From NCBI RefSeq assembly GCF_001417775.1, contig NZ_BBZJ01000023.1, positions 1 to 64,000 of the forward strand: 64,000 bases of DNA, given 5' to 3'. The notes beneath the pieces were generated by a model that was given only the letters and a program-made list of their open reading frames with translations, ran no database searches and was not told the DNA's origin. Shown here piece by piece: positions 51,641 to 60,862 of this stretch. Position numbers and translations under genes: made by a program. Each line of letters opens with the position of its first letter. The stretch's first letter is position 1. Source of the DNA: Streptomyces sp. TP-A0356. Its GTDB lineage: Bacteria; Actinomycetota; Actinomycetes; Streptomycetales; Streptomycetaceae.

Positions 51641-52287
51641 GCGATACTCCGCTGGTCGGCGGCGGACTGCGGCTCGTGGACCTGGCAGCCGATGAGCGCG
51701 CTCAGCCCAGGCCGAAGCTCGGCGGTGAGTTCGAGGCGCGCGACTCGCTCATGGTGCTGTCCGGTGCCCGATCCACGGACGTCCCAGCCCATGTCGGTGA
51801 GCCGACGAAGGAATGTGGCGATCGGATCGACGTCGAGAGGATGGCGGGCCATGGCCTCGGCCCGCACAAGCGGTACTTCGAGCCGGGCGGCGAAGTCGGA
51901 GGCCCACAGAGTGATCAGCCGGACGGTGTCATCGGAGTGACCGGGCAGGGTGTGGACGCAGTCCAGGAAGAGGCACGGGCCTTCGCCCCATCCGAGGTCG
52001 GGCCCGCGTTGCGGGATCATGCAGGCCAGCAGCAGCCCGTCCTCGAACAGTCCAGCCGGCTTCACCTGCGGGGCGCGGAACAGGGCCGGGATATCGGACC
52101 GGGCGGGTGTCGGCACGCCGCGCATGGCGAGCCAGCGCTGACGGCCCTGGACGAGGGCCGCGGCCTCGTCCCGTTCGGCGTCGGTGCGCAACGACCGCAT
52201 CTCGTACACGGCCGGTAACCCTGTCGCGCACTGGCTTCGAGGCGCGGGGGAGGACTCGATGGCCGCAGAAGCGGGTGAGGCATTCAC
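51637..52287 (-). CDS. GNAT-like acetyltransferase domain protein
   Basis: A 216-aa protein from GTG 52287 (GTGA overlap with the regulator). Weak GNAT features are a VYEMRSLRTDAERDEAAALV first strand and helix, GLLLACMI, LDCVHTLPG and ITLWASDFAARLEVPLVRAEA, with a C-terminal DMGWDVRGSGTG. The acetyl-CoA loop (Q/R-x-x-G-x-G/A) is not clear, so the name is provisional. It is in one unit with the double-HTH regulator and DUF6624. Confidence 0.5.
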   Translation of the reverse strand: MNASPASAAIESSPAPRSQCATGLPAVYEMRSLRTDAERDEAAALVQGRQRWLAMRGVPTPARSDIPALFRAPQVKPAGLFEDGLLLACMIPQRGPDLGWGEGPCLFLDCVHTLPGHSDDTVRLITLWASDFAARLEVPLVRAEAMARHPLDVDPIATFLRRLTDMGWDVRGSGTGQHHERVARLELTAELRPGLSALIGCQVHEPQSAADQRSIA

Positions 52288-52775
52288 TGGCTCGCTCCGC
52301 TCTCCATCGTGGTGGCCCGCCTGGCGCCCAGCAGGCCCCACGCATGGGCCCAGACGACAAGTTGGGTGATGTTGGCCGCCCCGGTCTTGTCGAGCAGTTC
52401 GTCATGTGCGGCTCGCACGTCGGCGGGCGCGATCTTGGCTATGGCAGCAATGTCGCTGGGATTGCTGTGCTCAGCGACCGCCCGCAGCAACAGTTGCTGC
52501 TCTGGACTGAGTTCCGGCATTGGCCTGTCCGTTGTGGGCGGAGCGACCTGCCGGGCGTTGCACAGGAAGTGCACGATCACCGGGGGCTTGCAGCGGGGCG
52601 GGCAGTGGAGGCTCTCCCGGATGTCGCGTACGTACTGGCGGACGGTCACGGCCGACAGCCCGGTCCTCGTGACGATCTCTTGAGAGCTGAGGCCGTCCAC
52701 GAGGTGCTGGGCGACGCGCTGCTGGGTCGGGGTCAGGGGGGTGATCGGTGCGCTGGTCGTCATGCGCGGGGTCAC
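52284..52775 (-). CDS. Regulator with two LuxR-type HTH domains
   Basis: About 163 aa from GTG 52775 (GAAAGAG upstream) or ATG 52763. The first LuxR-like helix-turn-helix is LTPTQQRVAQHLVDGLSSQ followed by EIVTRTGLSAVTVRQYVRDIR, and the second is LSPEQQLLLRAVAEHSNPSD with VRAAHDELLDKTGAANITQLV. A Pro/Cys linker (HCPPRCKPP) joins them. There is no receiver domain. Two DNA-binding units in one short chain is unusual. Confidence 0.7.
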   Translation of the reverse strand: MTPRMTTSAPITPLTPTQQRVAQHLVDGLSSQEIVTRTGLSAVTVRQYVRDIRESLHCPPRCKPPVIVHFLCNARQVAPPTTDRPMPELSPEQQLLLRAVAEHSNPSDIAAIAKIAPADVRAAHDELLDKTGAANITQLVVWAHAWGLLGARRATTMESGASQ

Positions 52776-52903
52776 GGGTGTCTCTTTCGCGGCTGGGTTG
52801 AGGGATATCGGGTGGGGTGTCGCCGGACCCCGCGGGGGACGGGGGCCGGCGACACGGGCCCGTGCGCGGCGGTCTGGATTCACGGGGCGCCGCACACGGG
52901 GGC

Positions 52904-54157
52904 TCATGCGGCTGTCGGGTCGGGGCGGGCCCACGCCGCTTCGGCGGCGAGACGTTCTGACCACTGGATGTGGGCCTCGTCGAAGGCGGCGTCGGCGAGG
53001 CGTATGCGCTGGACTTCGCCGGTTCCGGCCGGTGGGTAGGTGAACTGGATGTCGCGCCACAGGCGCTGGAGGATGTAGTCGCCGTTGAGGGCCTGGGCGC
53101 CGTGCAGCTCCATGGCATCCTGGGTTGACTGCATCGCCCACTGGTGGCCGAGGTACTTGGCGTTGATCAGGTCGGTGTCGCAGGGCAGGCCCTGGTCGAG
53201 GAGGTGCACGGACTGATAGGCAAGGATTCGCCCGGCGCGCAGGCGGGCCTCCATGTCACCGATGCGGTCCCGCAGAACCGGCAGATCGGAGAGGGCGCCC
53301 CGGTAGCGGGAGCGCGTCTTGAGGTAAGCGGTTGAGGTGGCCACGACTGCCTCGTGTATTCCCAGGCTGACTGCGGTCAGGTTGGGACGGCCGTACAGGA
53401 TGCTGCTGCTCTGCGCTACGCCCAGCCCCTGGCCGATCTCTCCGACCACGTTTTCCTCAGGGACGCGGACGTGATCGAGGTCGAGGCGGCCGGCGGAGAA
53501 GCCGTGCAGGCCGAGGCCGGGACGGTGGTCGGCGACTGAGAGCCCTCGGCGCTTGGATTCGACCATGAACGCGGTCAGCGCCTGGGAGGTGCTCACGCCT
53601 GCCTTGGCGGTCCGGGCGACCACGAGGTGGGCTCCCGCGAGGTGGCTATTCCCGATGTGGATCTTGCTGCCGGTGATCACCCATTGGTTGCCGACGTGCT
53701 CGGCGATGGTCTCGATGCCGCCGATGTGTCCGCCGGCTCGCGGTTCGGTCACGGCGATCGACAAGAGCAGTGAACCGTCCGCTACGCGGGGCAGCCAGCG
53801 GCCCTTCTGCTCGTAGGTGGCGAAGTGCAGCAGGGCGCCGACGGGGATCAGCGTGGCCTGGAGGATGGCCGCCGCAGCTGCCGAGACGCGGGCAATGCGG
53901 TGGACGAGGATTGTCTTGGCCACGTGTCCGGCGTCCAGCCCGCCGAAGGAGGACGGGACGGTGACGGCGAACCACCGTCGTGCGGCCATCAGGTCGGCGA
54001 CCTTGCGCTCCACCCTGCCGGGGGCGGCCTCCATGCGTGCGGCGCGCGGCGCGATGTGCTCGGCCGCGAAGGCGTCCGCCTCGTCCCACAGCAGTTCGTG
54101 GCGGGCGTTGAAATAGGGGCGCAGCGCCGGCGGCGGCGTGGTGGGTGTGGCGGGCAT
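52904..54157 (-). CDS. Acyl-CoA dehydrogenase family protein
   Basis: A 417-aa flavoprotein from ATG 54157 with the family's three parts: an N-terminal helical region, a middle beta domain (LLLSIAVTEPRAGGHIGGIE, GSKIHIGNS, LGLHGFSAGRLDLDHVRVPE) and a C-terminal helical region ending DAMELHGAQALNGDYILQRLWRDI (a signature, in two parts). It dehydrogenates an acyl thioester. The gene lies between a regulator and the GAF/conservon set, and may belong to that operon. Confidence 0.85.
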   Translation of the reverse strand: MPATPTTPPPALRPYFNARHELLWDEADAFAAEHIAPRAARMEAAPGRVERKVADLMAARRWFAVTVPSSFGGLDAGHVAKTILVHRIARVSAAAAAILQATLIPVGALLHFATYEQKGRWLPRVADGSLLLSIAVTEPRAGGHIGGIETIAEHVGNQWVITGSKIHIGNSHLAGAHLVVARTAKAGVSTSQALTAFMVESKRRGLSVADHRPGLGLHGFSAGRLDLDHVRVPEENVVGEIGQGLGVAQSSSILYGRPNLTAVSLGIHEAVVATSTAYLKTRSRYRGALSDLPVLRDRIGDMEARLRAGRILAYQSVHLLDQGLPCDTDLINAKYLGHQWAMQSTQDAMELHGAQALNGDYILQRLWRDIQFTYPPAGTGEVQRIRLADAAFDEAHIQWSERLAAEAAWARPDPTAA

Positions 54158-54244
54158 GGTCCTCTCCCTCTCCCTGGATGAAGGTCGCACGGTGGAGCGG
54201 CCGGGGATCGCCTGCGGCTCCCGGGTGGGGGGTCGTGCAACGGA

Positions 54245-54886
54245 CTAGCGGACGGGCGCGCGGGCGATGTGGTCCATCACCCGGACGCCGGCGTTGATGA
54301 CGATGTCTCTCAGCCGTCGGGCCTCGCTCAGGGGCCGCTTCTCGGGGTCGATGACGCACACCGTGCCCAGCACGGTGCCGCTGTCGTGGATGAGCGGGGC
54401 ACCGAAGTAGGAGCGGATCCCGACCGCGTCGACCACGGGGTTGCCGCTGAAGCGCGGGCTGGCGTGCACGTCGTGCAGCGGAAGGGCCTTCTTGCGGGCC
54501 ATGACCTCCGGGCACCAGCCGTGGTCGCGGCTCATGGTGCGGCCGACGATGACGTACCCGCTGTCCGCGGGCGGCTGGTGCAGCCCGACGAAGGTCTGCT
54601 CCTCCAGGAAGAGGTTGACGAAGCCGTACAGGAACCCGGCTTGTGTGGCCATGTCGCGGGCCAGTTCGTCGAAGTCCTCGCTGGCAGCGGTGGGCACGCC
54701 TAGGCGATCCAGCAGCTCGTACCGCTGCGCGAGCTCGGTCGCCTGCTGGGCCTGCGGGACGGGGACGGCGGCGCTGGCGGGGAGGGATGGCCCATGGGTG
54801 ACGTCCCGCATGGTACGTCGCGGCAGCGACTGCGTGAGGGGGGCGGTCTGCCGCGCGCGGTAGGGGTCGTTGGGCTGATACGACAT
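54245..54886 (-). CDS. GAF-domain protein
   Basis: A 213-aa protein with one GAF domain (about residues 50-205: LFLEEQTFVGLHQP, RDHGWCPEVMARKKALPLHDVHAS in two parts, YFGAPLIHDSGTVLGTVCVID). GAF domains bind small ligands or signal. ATG 54886 shares a base with the CvnD stop, so it is co-translated with the conservon. Confidence 0.82.
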   Translation of the reverse strand: MSYQPNDPYRARQTAPLTQSLPRRTMRDVTHGPSLPASAAVPVPQAQQATELAQRYELLDRLGVPTAASEDFDELARDMATQAGFLYGFVNLFLEEQTFVGLHQPPADSGYVIVGRTMSRDHGWCPEVMARKKALPLHDVHASPRFSGNPVVDAVGIRSYFGAPLIHDSGTVLGTVCVIDPEKRPLSEARRLRDIVINAGVRVMDHIARAPVR

Positions 54887-55554
54887 CAGGCGTCCTGAAA
54901 GGTGGTAGTGGATGCGGGGCGAGCGGGGCTTGCCGATGCGCTCTTCAAGGCGTGGCCAACGAGGGTCAGCAGGACGCCAGCGACGTGGTTCGGATCGCGG
55001 GCGTCGCAGGTGACCACCGGCACAGAGGCGGGCAGTTCGAGGGCGGTGCGGACCTCATCGGGGTGGTAACGATGTGCTCCGTCGAACTGGTTCACCGCGA
55101 CGACGAAGGGCAGGCCGATGTCCTCGCAGAAGCCGACGGGGGTGAAGCTGCTTTCCAGGCGGCGGGTGTCGACCAGGACGACCGCGCCGACGGCTCCGCG
55201 ACAGAGGTCGTACCAGAGGTCGACGAACCGGTCCTGGCCGGGCGTGCCGAACAGGAACAATTCCAGGGGCACGGGCGCGTCGGGCAGGTTGAGGCGACCG
55301 AAGTCGAAGGCGACCGTGGTGGTCTGCTTGGCCTCGACGCCCGCCAGGCTGTCCACGTCCGCGCTCGCCTCGGTCAGGTACTCCTCCGTGCTCAGCGGCG
55401 TGATCTCACTGACGGCACCCACGGCGGTGGTCTTGCCCGCGCCGAAACCGCCAGCGATCACGACCTTCAGCACGGTCGGTGCACCGGTACGCGGGCGCGA
55501 CGACGGCCGCAGCACCACGGCCGGGTCACCCGGCCTGGGGGTAGGCGATGGCAT
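54886..55554 (-). CDS. cvnD: Conservon small GTPase (CvnD)
   Basis: A 222-aa Ras-like GTPase with P-loop GGFGAGKTT (about residues 35-43), switch FGTPGQDRF and NQFDGA for guanine. This is the CvnD-type component of a conservon, a membrane-associated signalling complex of histidine kinase, roadblock protein, DUF742 protein and GTPase. It starts inside the DUF742 gene (29-bp overlap). Confidence 0.92.
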   Translation of the reverse strand: MPSPTPRPGDPAVVLRPSSRPRTGAPTVLKVVIAGGFGAGKTTAVGAVSEITPLSTEEYLTEASADVDSLAGVEAKQTTTVAFDFGRLNLPDAPVPLELFLFGTPGQDRFVDLWYDLCRGAVGAVVLVDTRRLESSFTPVGFCEDIGLPFVVAVNQFDGAHRYHPDEVRTALELPASVPVVTCDARDPNHVAGVLLTLVGHALKSASASPARPASTTTFQDA

Positions 55555-55930
55555 CGGGCCACTTCCTCTTCAGGCCCGCAGATAGGGCCGCCAGCAGTTG
55601 TGCAGAGGGACGTGCATGCGCGTCGGACGCGGCATAGGCGGTGACGGGGACGACCAGGGCGTCGGCGTCCAGGAGGTCGGAGATAAGGATCTTGACGGCG
55701 GTTACGGGACGGCCGAGTCGGCCCGCCAGCTCGGTCACCGAACGCCGGTGCTCCCGGCACAGGGCGAGGATCTCTGCGCATTCTTCGGCCTGGCCCGGGC
55801 CGGGCCGCCCGGGTCCGGCATCCAGCACCGTGTCCAGGCCGAGCAGATGCCGTGGCCGGGTGCGACCGCGCGTCAGGGTGTAGGTCCGCACGAACGTCGA
55901 ATCCTCGGCCGCGCTCCCGTGTGCGGTCAC
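55526..55930 (-). CDS. cvnC: DUF742 protein (CvnC)
   Basis: A 134-aa protein with the DUF742 pattern VRTYTLTRGRTRP, a winged-helix-like section EILALCREHRRSVTELAGRL and GRPVTAVKILISDL (about residues 48-90). It is the CvnC component. Its start overlaps the roadblock stop by 4 bp. Confidence 0.9.
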   Translation of the reverse strand: MTAHGSAAEDSTFVRTYTLTRGRTRPRHLLGLDTVLDAGPGRPGPGQAEECAEILALCREHRRSVTELAGRLGRPVTAVKILISDLLDADALVVPVTAYAASDAHARPSAQLLAALSAGLKRKWPDAIAYPQAG

Positions 55931-56442
55931 CGGACCTCATCACCCGTGCCGACGCGGACGGGGATCTGCATGTAGGGGGCGAACTTCTGCACCAGGCGCC
56001 CCATCTCGAACCCGACGGTGCCGGCATCGGCGTCCATGGTCGCGATCACCGCGAGGACCGTGTCCACCACGCCTCGTTCGTTGCCGGGATGGCCCTCGAA
56101 GGCCGCGCTGCGACCGGAACTCTGGACGAAGATCAGACAGTCGTCTCGCTCGATGACGACCTGCCTCGCCGGCCTCTTCTTGTGGGTGGGACCGGTGATG
56201 TTCGCCGCGAGTGAGGCCACTCCGCTGATGGCGGCCGACAGTTCGTCCGCCCAGTCCTTGTCGACCTCGCTGTCCAGCAGCCGCAGTCCGTCCCGCGAGA
56301 GCAGGACGGCGTGCGTGACGCCCGTCGTGTCGGAGGCGAACTGCCGCAGCAGCCACGCCATGTTGTCCCGCTGTCCGCTTGCCGTTGTCTCGGTTGCGGG
56401 TGCGTCGCCGGTCACGTTGTTCATCGCGGGGTGGGTACTCAT
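55927..56442 (-). CDS. cvnB: Roadblock/LC7 domain protein (CvnB)
   Basis: A 171-aa protein from ATG 56442 (GGAG eight bases upstream), with the Roadblock/LC7 fold: MAWLLRQFASDTTGVTHAVLLS and DGLRLLDS (about 28-60), AAISGVASLAANITGP, and a C-terminal helix. CvnB binds and regulates the GTPase CvnD. The first ~25 residues are disordered. Confidence 0.92.
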   Translation of the reverse strand: MSTHPAMNNVTGDAPATETTASGQRDNMAWLLRQFASDTTGVTHAVLLSRDGLRLLDSEVDKDWADELSAAISGVASLAANITGPTHKKRPARQVVIERDDCLIFVQSSGRSAAFEGHPGNERGVVDTVLAVIATMDADAGTVGFEMGRLVQKFAPYMQIPVRVGTGDEVR

Positions 56443-56512
56443 AGGGATCGCTCCAGAAAGGGGGGAAGGGCCAGCGGATGTAACGGCCACCGGGAACGTG
56501 GAGGGACGGGGG

Positions 56513-58027
56513 TCAGGGCCTGGGGTGCTCTGTCGAAGCGGTGGGAGAACCGGCTTGCCCGCCGGCCTGGATGCCGGTGCGGAAGGCGGCTGCTAGCCCT
56601 GGCGTCGCCGCGGTCACGGGGGCTTGCTCCCGCTCGTGTGGCGGATGGAACGTGCCGGCCTGGCGTCTACGCGTGGGAAGGGCGGGCGCATCAGCAGAGT
56701 GACCTGCCTGTGCGGCTTCCGGCGCCCCTGCGGTACGGGGGCGTCGGACCTGCCCCGGCCTCGGGGCGGCTGGAGTCGCGGCAACCTGCTGCGGTTGCGG
56801 CGCCAAGGGGCGGGCGTCCTGGGGCAGCGCGCTCGCATCGTCGATGGAGGGAATCGCTACTAGGAGCCGTGCCGGGATGACCACCAGGGCGGTGGTGCCT
56901 CCCGTCACGTTCTCCTGCAGGAGAACGGACAGCCCGTGCGACTGGGCGATCTTCGCGGCGACCAGCAAGCCGAGCTGCCCCGCTCGCACCTGGCCGCTGA
57001 CGTCGACCTCGTCGGGGGCCTGGAGCAGGTGGTTCATCTGCGCCCGCGTCTGCGGATGCATGGGGATGGCCCGGTCCTCGACCTCGACCGCCAGCCCGTT
57101 CGCCACCCGCTGCGCACGCACCATCACCTTCGTCGCCGGATCGGAACACTCACAGGCGTTCTCGATCAGCTCAGCCAGCAGGTGCGTCAGGTCCGGACCC
57201 ACATGGCCGGGAAGGCCCAGCTCCGCGCCCACGGACCCGGCCGCAACCGCCACCCGCGGATACTGCACGACCTCGGAGACTGCGCCGCGCAGCACGCTCT
57301 TGACGGGAACGGGCCGACGCACGCTGCGCAGGGACTGCCCGCCCAGCACCGCAGTGCTCTCGACCTGGCGACGCATCCGCGTCACGAGGTGATCGATCTC
57401 GAAGATCTTGGCGAGCAACTCCGGGTCGTCGGTCAGCATCTCCAGCTGGCTCAGTGCCTCAAGCGCCTTGCCGACCAGCGCGTGCTCGCGCATGGCCAGG
57501 CGGCGCAGCACTTCCAGGAGGACGACGGACTGGGACTCGTCGTGCACCCGTATCAACGACGCGACGGCCCGCACTTGGAGAGCACTCAACGCCTTGTCAA
57601 TCTCGGCGTCAGGGCTGGCACGTGGCGCCTGCAGGTCCGGCAGCGGCGGGCGTCCCCCGCGGCACAGCTCGTCCGCCGACCACTGCACCGACTTCTCGAT
57701 GGCCGCGGCTGCCCCTGCGATTGCTGCCAGTGCCGTTGCCCGGGCCTCCTCCGCCGCTGCCTGTATGGCTCCTGCGGCCGTTCGCGCTCCGCGAGCCGCC
57801 ATCGTGGCGACGCCCGCGAGTCCGCAGATCAGGCCGGCCAGGAGCCAGCCGGGGCCCACCGCGGACACCGACCAGAAGGTGAAGGCGGCACCCAGCAGGG
57901 CGGCAAGGAGCACTAGGGGCGGTGCGACGGCGCGGTGGACACGGTGCAGGGTGAACGCGTTGATCGGAGGCCGCCGTCGGCGGTGGCCGGTGGCGGCCGG
58001 CCGTGCCGAAAAGGCGCTGTCAGGCAT
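56513..58027 (-). CDS. cvnA: Conservon sensor histidine kinase (CvnA)
   Basis: A 504-aa protein with two N-terminal membrane helices (PPLVLLAALLGAAFTFW, GWLLAGLICGLAGVATMA), a long coiled region, and an HATPase domain showing the N-box HLLAELIENACECSDP (about residues 281-296), DEV and AGQLGLLVAAKIA as G-box. The C-terminal 100 residues are Pro/Ala-rich and disordered. In conservons this sensor recruits CvnB/C/D. Its signal is unknown. Confidence 0.9.
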   Translation of the reverse strand: MPDSAFSARPAATGHRRRRPPINAFTLHRVHRAVAPPLVLLAALLGAAFTFWSVSAVGPGWLLAGLICGLAGVATMAARGARTAAGAIQAAAEEARATALAAIAGAAAAIEKSVQWSADELCRGGRPPLPDLQAPRASPDAEIDKALSALQVRAVASLIRVHDESQSVVLLEVLRRLAMREHALVGKALEALSQLEMLTDDPELLAKIFEIDHLVTRMRRQVESTAVLGGQSLRSVRRPVPVKSVLRGAVSEVVQYPRVAVAAGSVGAELGLPGHVGPDLTHLLAELIENACECSDPATKVMVRAQRVANGLAVEVEDRAIPMHPQTRAQMNHLLQAPDEVDVSGQVRAGQLGLLVAAKIAQSHGLSVLLQENVTGGTTALVVIPARLLVAIPSIDDASALPQDARPLAPQPQQVAATPAAPRPGQVRRPRTAGAPEAAQAGHSADAPALPTRRRQAGTFHPPHEREQAPVTAATPGLAAAFRTGIQAGGQAGSPTASTEHPRP

Positions 58028-58053
58028 GGGAATCCTCGTCAGGGTGGGGGTGG

Positions 58054-59949
58054 CTAGGCGTGCTGCAGCGTCAGGTCTGCGCAGGTCTTGTGTGTGCTGC
58101 GTGCGGTCGAGCAGGGTGACGGAAACGCGACCGCGCCGCGGTGGGAGGACTGCGTCGCCAGGAGTTGAAGCAGCCGGGCGCTCTGGATCAGGCCCATGTG
58201 GCTGAATGCCTGCGGGAAGTTGCCGAGCTGGCGCTGCTGGACGGGGTCGTACTCCTCGGCCAGGAGGCCGAGGTCGTTGCGCAGTGCGAGGAGGCGTTCG
58301 AACAGGGCGTGGGCCTCGTCGAGGCGGCCGGTCAGGGCCAGGGCGTCTACGAGCCAGAAGGAGCAGAGGACGAATGTGCCCTCGTCTCCGCTCAGGCCGT
58401 CCACCCCGGTGTGGTCGCCGATGGTCGGGTAACGGCGCACAAGCCCGTCAGACGTGGAGAGTTCACGGCGCACTGCGTCCACGGTGCCGATGACGCGCGG
58501 GTCGTTCGGCGGTAGGAAGCCAACGCGGGGGATCAGCAGCGTGGCGGCGTCGAGTTCCTTGGAACCGTAGGACTGGGTAAAGGTGTTGCGCACCGGATCG
58601 AAGCCCCTGGTGCAGACCTCGTGGTGGATGGTTGCCCGCAGCTCGGTCAGGCGGGCCAGGTCGATGTCGAGCGCGCCGGCTTCGGCCAGGCGGATGGTGC
58701 GGTCGATCGCCACCCAGGCCATCACCTTGGAGTGGACGAAGTGCTGGCGTGCCCCGCGGATCTCCCAGATCCCCTCGTCGGGCTCCCGCCAGCGCTGTGC
58801 CAGGTGCTCGACGAGCCGCTGGTGCAGGACCGCGGTGTCGGCACAGTGGGCCACACCGCTCTCGTGCGCGAGGTACAGGGTCTCGATCACCTCGCCGTAC
58901 ACGTCGAGCTGGAGCTGGTCCGCCGCCCCGTTCCCGACCCGCACCGGCGTCGAGCCCTCATACCCGGGCAGCCAGGGCAAGTCCCGTTCCCGAAGATCAC
59001 GCTCTCCGGTGATCGCGTACATGATCTGCAGGTTCTCTGGGTCGCCGGCCACGGAACGCAGAAGCCAGCGCCGCCATGCCTGCGCCTCCTGCCGGTAGCC
59101 GGTCTCCAGTAACGCGGCCAGGGTCGTAGCGGCGTCGCGCAGCCAGGTGAAGCGGTAGTCCCAATTGCGTCGGCCGCCGATCTCCTCGGGCAGCGAGGTG
59201 GTCGGCGCGGCGACGATCCCGCCGCTTGGGTGGTAGGTCAGTGCCTTCAGCGCGATCAAGGAACGGACCACGGCCTCACGGTAGGGGCCGTCGTAGGTGC
59301 ACTGCTGCGTCCAGTCCTGCCAGAAGGCGAGCGTCTCGGTGAGCGCCGCGTGCGGGTCGGGGATCTCCGGAGCCGGTGCGTGGGACGGGCACCAGCTGAG
59401 CACGAACGCCACGCTCTGCCCGGCGCGGATGGCAAAGGCACTGACGACGACCCCGTCCTTCTCCGCCTGCGGGACGCAGGTGTCGAGCCACAGTGCGTCC
59501 GCGCCGGCCTCCGCGACCATGCGCCCATCGGCCTCGTGGATCCACGGGCTGACGCTGCCGTATCCCGGCCGCGGACGCATGGCCGAAACCATTGCCACCT
59601 CACCGGCCAGACCCTCGACGATCCGGATCACCTGCGGTGCCCCGTCGCGAGGCGGCATGAAGTCCAGGACGCGGACCGACCCGGCCGGTGTGCGCCAGAT
59701 CGATTCGAGGACGAGCGTGTCACCGCGGTACCGGCGCTCGGTGACCGCTCCGGGCCCGGAGGGGCCAGGCGCGGCCGGGGCGATCTGCCAGGTGCCGTGC
59801 TTGTGCGTGCCGAGCAGGCCGGCGAAGACGGCCGACGAGTCGAACCGGGGCAGGCACAGCCAGTCGATCGAACCATCGTCGCAGACGTGGGCACTGGTCT
59901 GCATGTCGCCGATCAGGCCGTACTGCTCGATGCGCGGGAGGCGTTTCAT
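58054..59949 (-). CDS. Glycoside hydrolase family 15 protein (trehalase/glucoamylase type)
   Basis: A 631-aa enzyme from ATG 59949 (GGAGA upstream). It has GLIGDMQTSAHVCDDGSIDWLCLPRFDS (in two parts, N-terminal), the catalytic region RRNWDYRFTWLRDAATT and the acidic residues in EPDEGIWEIR and DEGTFVLCSFW. Streptomyces GH15 proteins of this form act on trehalose or alpha-glucans. It is separated from CvnA by 26 bp and could be on the same message. Confidence 0.9.
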   Translation of the reverse strand: MKRLPRIEQYGLIGDMQTSAHVCDDGSIDWLCLPRFDSSAVFAGLLGTHKHGTWQIAPAAPGPSGPGAVTERRYRGDTLVLESIWRTPAGSVRVLDFMPPRDGAPQVIRIVEGLAGEVAMVSAMRPRPGYGSVSPWIHEADGRMVAEAGADALWLDTCVPQAEKDGVVVSAFAIRAGQSVAFVLSWCPSHAPAPEIPDPHAALTETLAFWQDWTQQCTYDGPYREAVVRSLIALKALTYHPSGGIVAAPTTSLPEEIGGRRNWDYRFTWLRDAATTLAALLETGYRQEAQAWRRWLLRSVAGDPENLQIMYAITGERDLRERDLPWLPGYEGSTPVRVGNGAADQLQLDVYGEVIETLYLAHESGVAHCADTAVLHQRLVEHLAQRWREPDEGIWEIRGARQHFVHSKVMAWVAIDRTIRLAEAGALDIDLARLTELRATIHHEVCTRGFDPVRNTFTQSYGSKELDAATLLIPRVGFLPPNDPRVIGTVDAVRRELSTSDGLVRRYPTIGDHTGVDGLSGDEGTFVLCSFWLVDALALTGRLDEAHALFERLLALRNDLGLLAEEYDPVQQRQLGNFPQAFSHMGLIQSARLLQLLATQSSHRGAVAFPSPCSTARSTHKTCADLTLQHA

Positions 59950-60038
59950 CGTGTGGGTCTCCGTAGTCCCCGTGGACCCGGGGGTGGCTTCGGGGCCGCC
60001 GGGGCGGCCGGGAAGTGTCGGTGAGAGAGGCACGGTGG

Positions 60039-60185
60039 TTACCGGTCCGGGGGAGGTCTGTTCTGCCCCGGCCGGGGATCCACGTCCCGTGGAGCAATGG
60101 GGCCGGTTACTCGCTCACCACGAAGAGCCAGCCACGCCATGGGACCGAGAATCAGCGCGATCAGAACTGCCCCGGCGGCGGTCAT
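60039..60185 (-). CDS. 48-aa single-span membrane protein
   Basis: ATG 60185 overlaps the preceding stop (ATGA). The peptide has one membrane helix (AAGAVLIALILGPMAWLAL) and a Pro/Arg tail. Together with the DUF6415 protein it forms a two-gene unit. Function unknown. Confidence 0.6.
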   Translation of the reverse strand: MTAAGAVLIALILGPMAWLALRGERVTGPIAPRDVDPRPGQNRPPPDR

Positions 60186-60673
60186 GTCCGGGGCACCGAC
60201 GCGGCCAGAACCACGCACGCGAGGGCGAGAGCGAAGACCGCGCCGCGCAGCACGTTGATCGGCGGCTTCCACCAGCGCCGTCTCTGGACCGACTTCGCAG
60301 GGGCCACGTCGTGGGCCTGCACGGCAGCGATAAGGTCTTGGGTCGCCTCGGCCAGCCTGACCAGATGAACCCTGCTGGGCATGTAGCCATCGGGGAGGCC
60401 GCCCGAACAGAGCTGCTGCGCACGGAGCAGGGCCGGCTCTTGCGAAGGCGTCAGAGCTCCGAGCTGGCTGACGTGTCCTCGCAGCCGCAGTGCGAGGTCT
60501 TCCACATCGGCGGCAGTATCGGGTAACGGCGAGTCCTCGCCCAGCACGAGCGCCACCGTTTCCGTCGCCGAGGCCGCCGGGTCACGTCGCAGGATGGGCT
60601 CACCAAGGGCGTGGCTTCTCCTTCCCTGATCACTGAGTTGGCACGCCCGGCGAAGGGCCAGCGAGGGACGCAT
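60182..60673 (-). CDS. DUF6415-like membrane protein, 163 aa
   Basis: From ATG 60673 (AGGAG seven bases upstream). A helical N-terminal domain (LRLRGHVSQLGALTPSQEPALLR and RLAEATQDLIAAVQ) resembles DUF6415, and a C-terminal membrane segment (NVLRGAVFALALACVVLAASV) anchors it. DUF6415 proteins occur near natural-product genes. No activity is known. It is divergent from the TPR regulator, with 189 bp between them that should hold both promoters. Confidence 0.6.
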   Translation of the reverse strand: MRPSLALRRACQLSDQGRRSHALGEPILRRDPAASATETVALVLGEDSPLPDTAADVEDLALRLRGHVSQLGALTPSQEPALLRAQQLCSGGLPDGYMPSRVHLVRLAEATQDLIAAVQAHDVAPAKSVQRRRWWKPPINVLRGAVFALALACVVLAASVPRT

Positions 60674-60862
60674 GACGCAACTCCTAGGTGAATCAAGCCA
60701 ACTTGAGCGAGGAACGCTGTGCACCGCAGGCAACTGACGTGCAAGGTGAGTGATCCTGCGGCTACGTTGAGCGAACCGCGAATCCCTGTCAGGGGGTATG
60801 CCTACGCGGCCCTCAAGGCCGTCAAAGGCGTCAAAGATCATTTCGGAACCGAGGGGCAGTAC

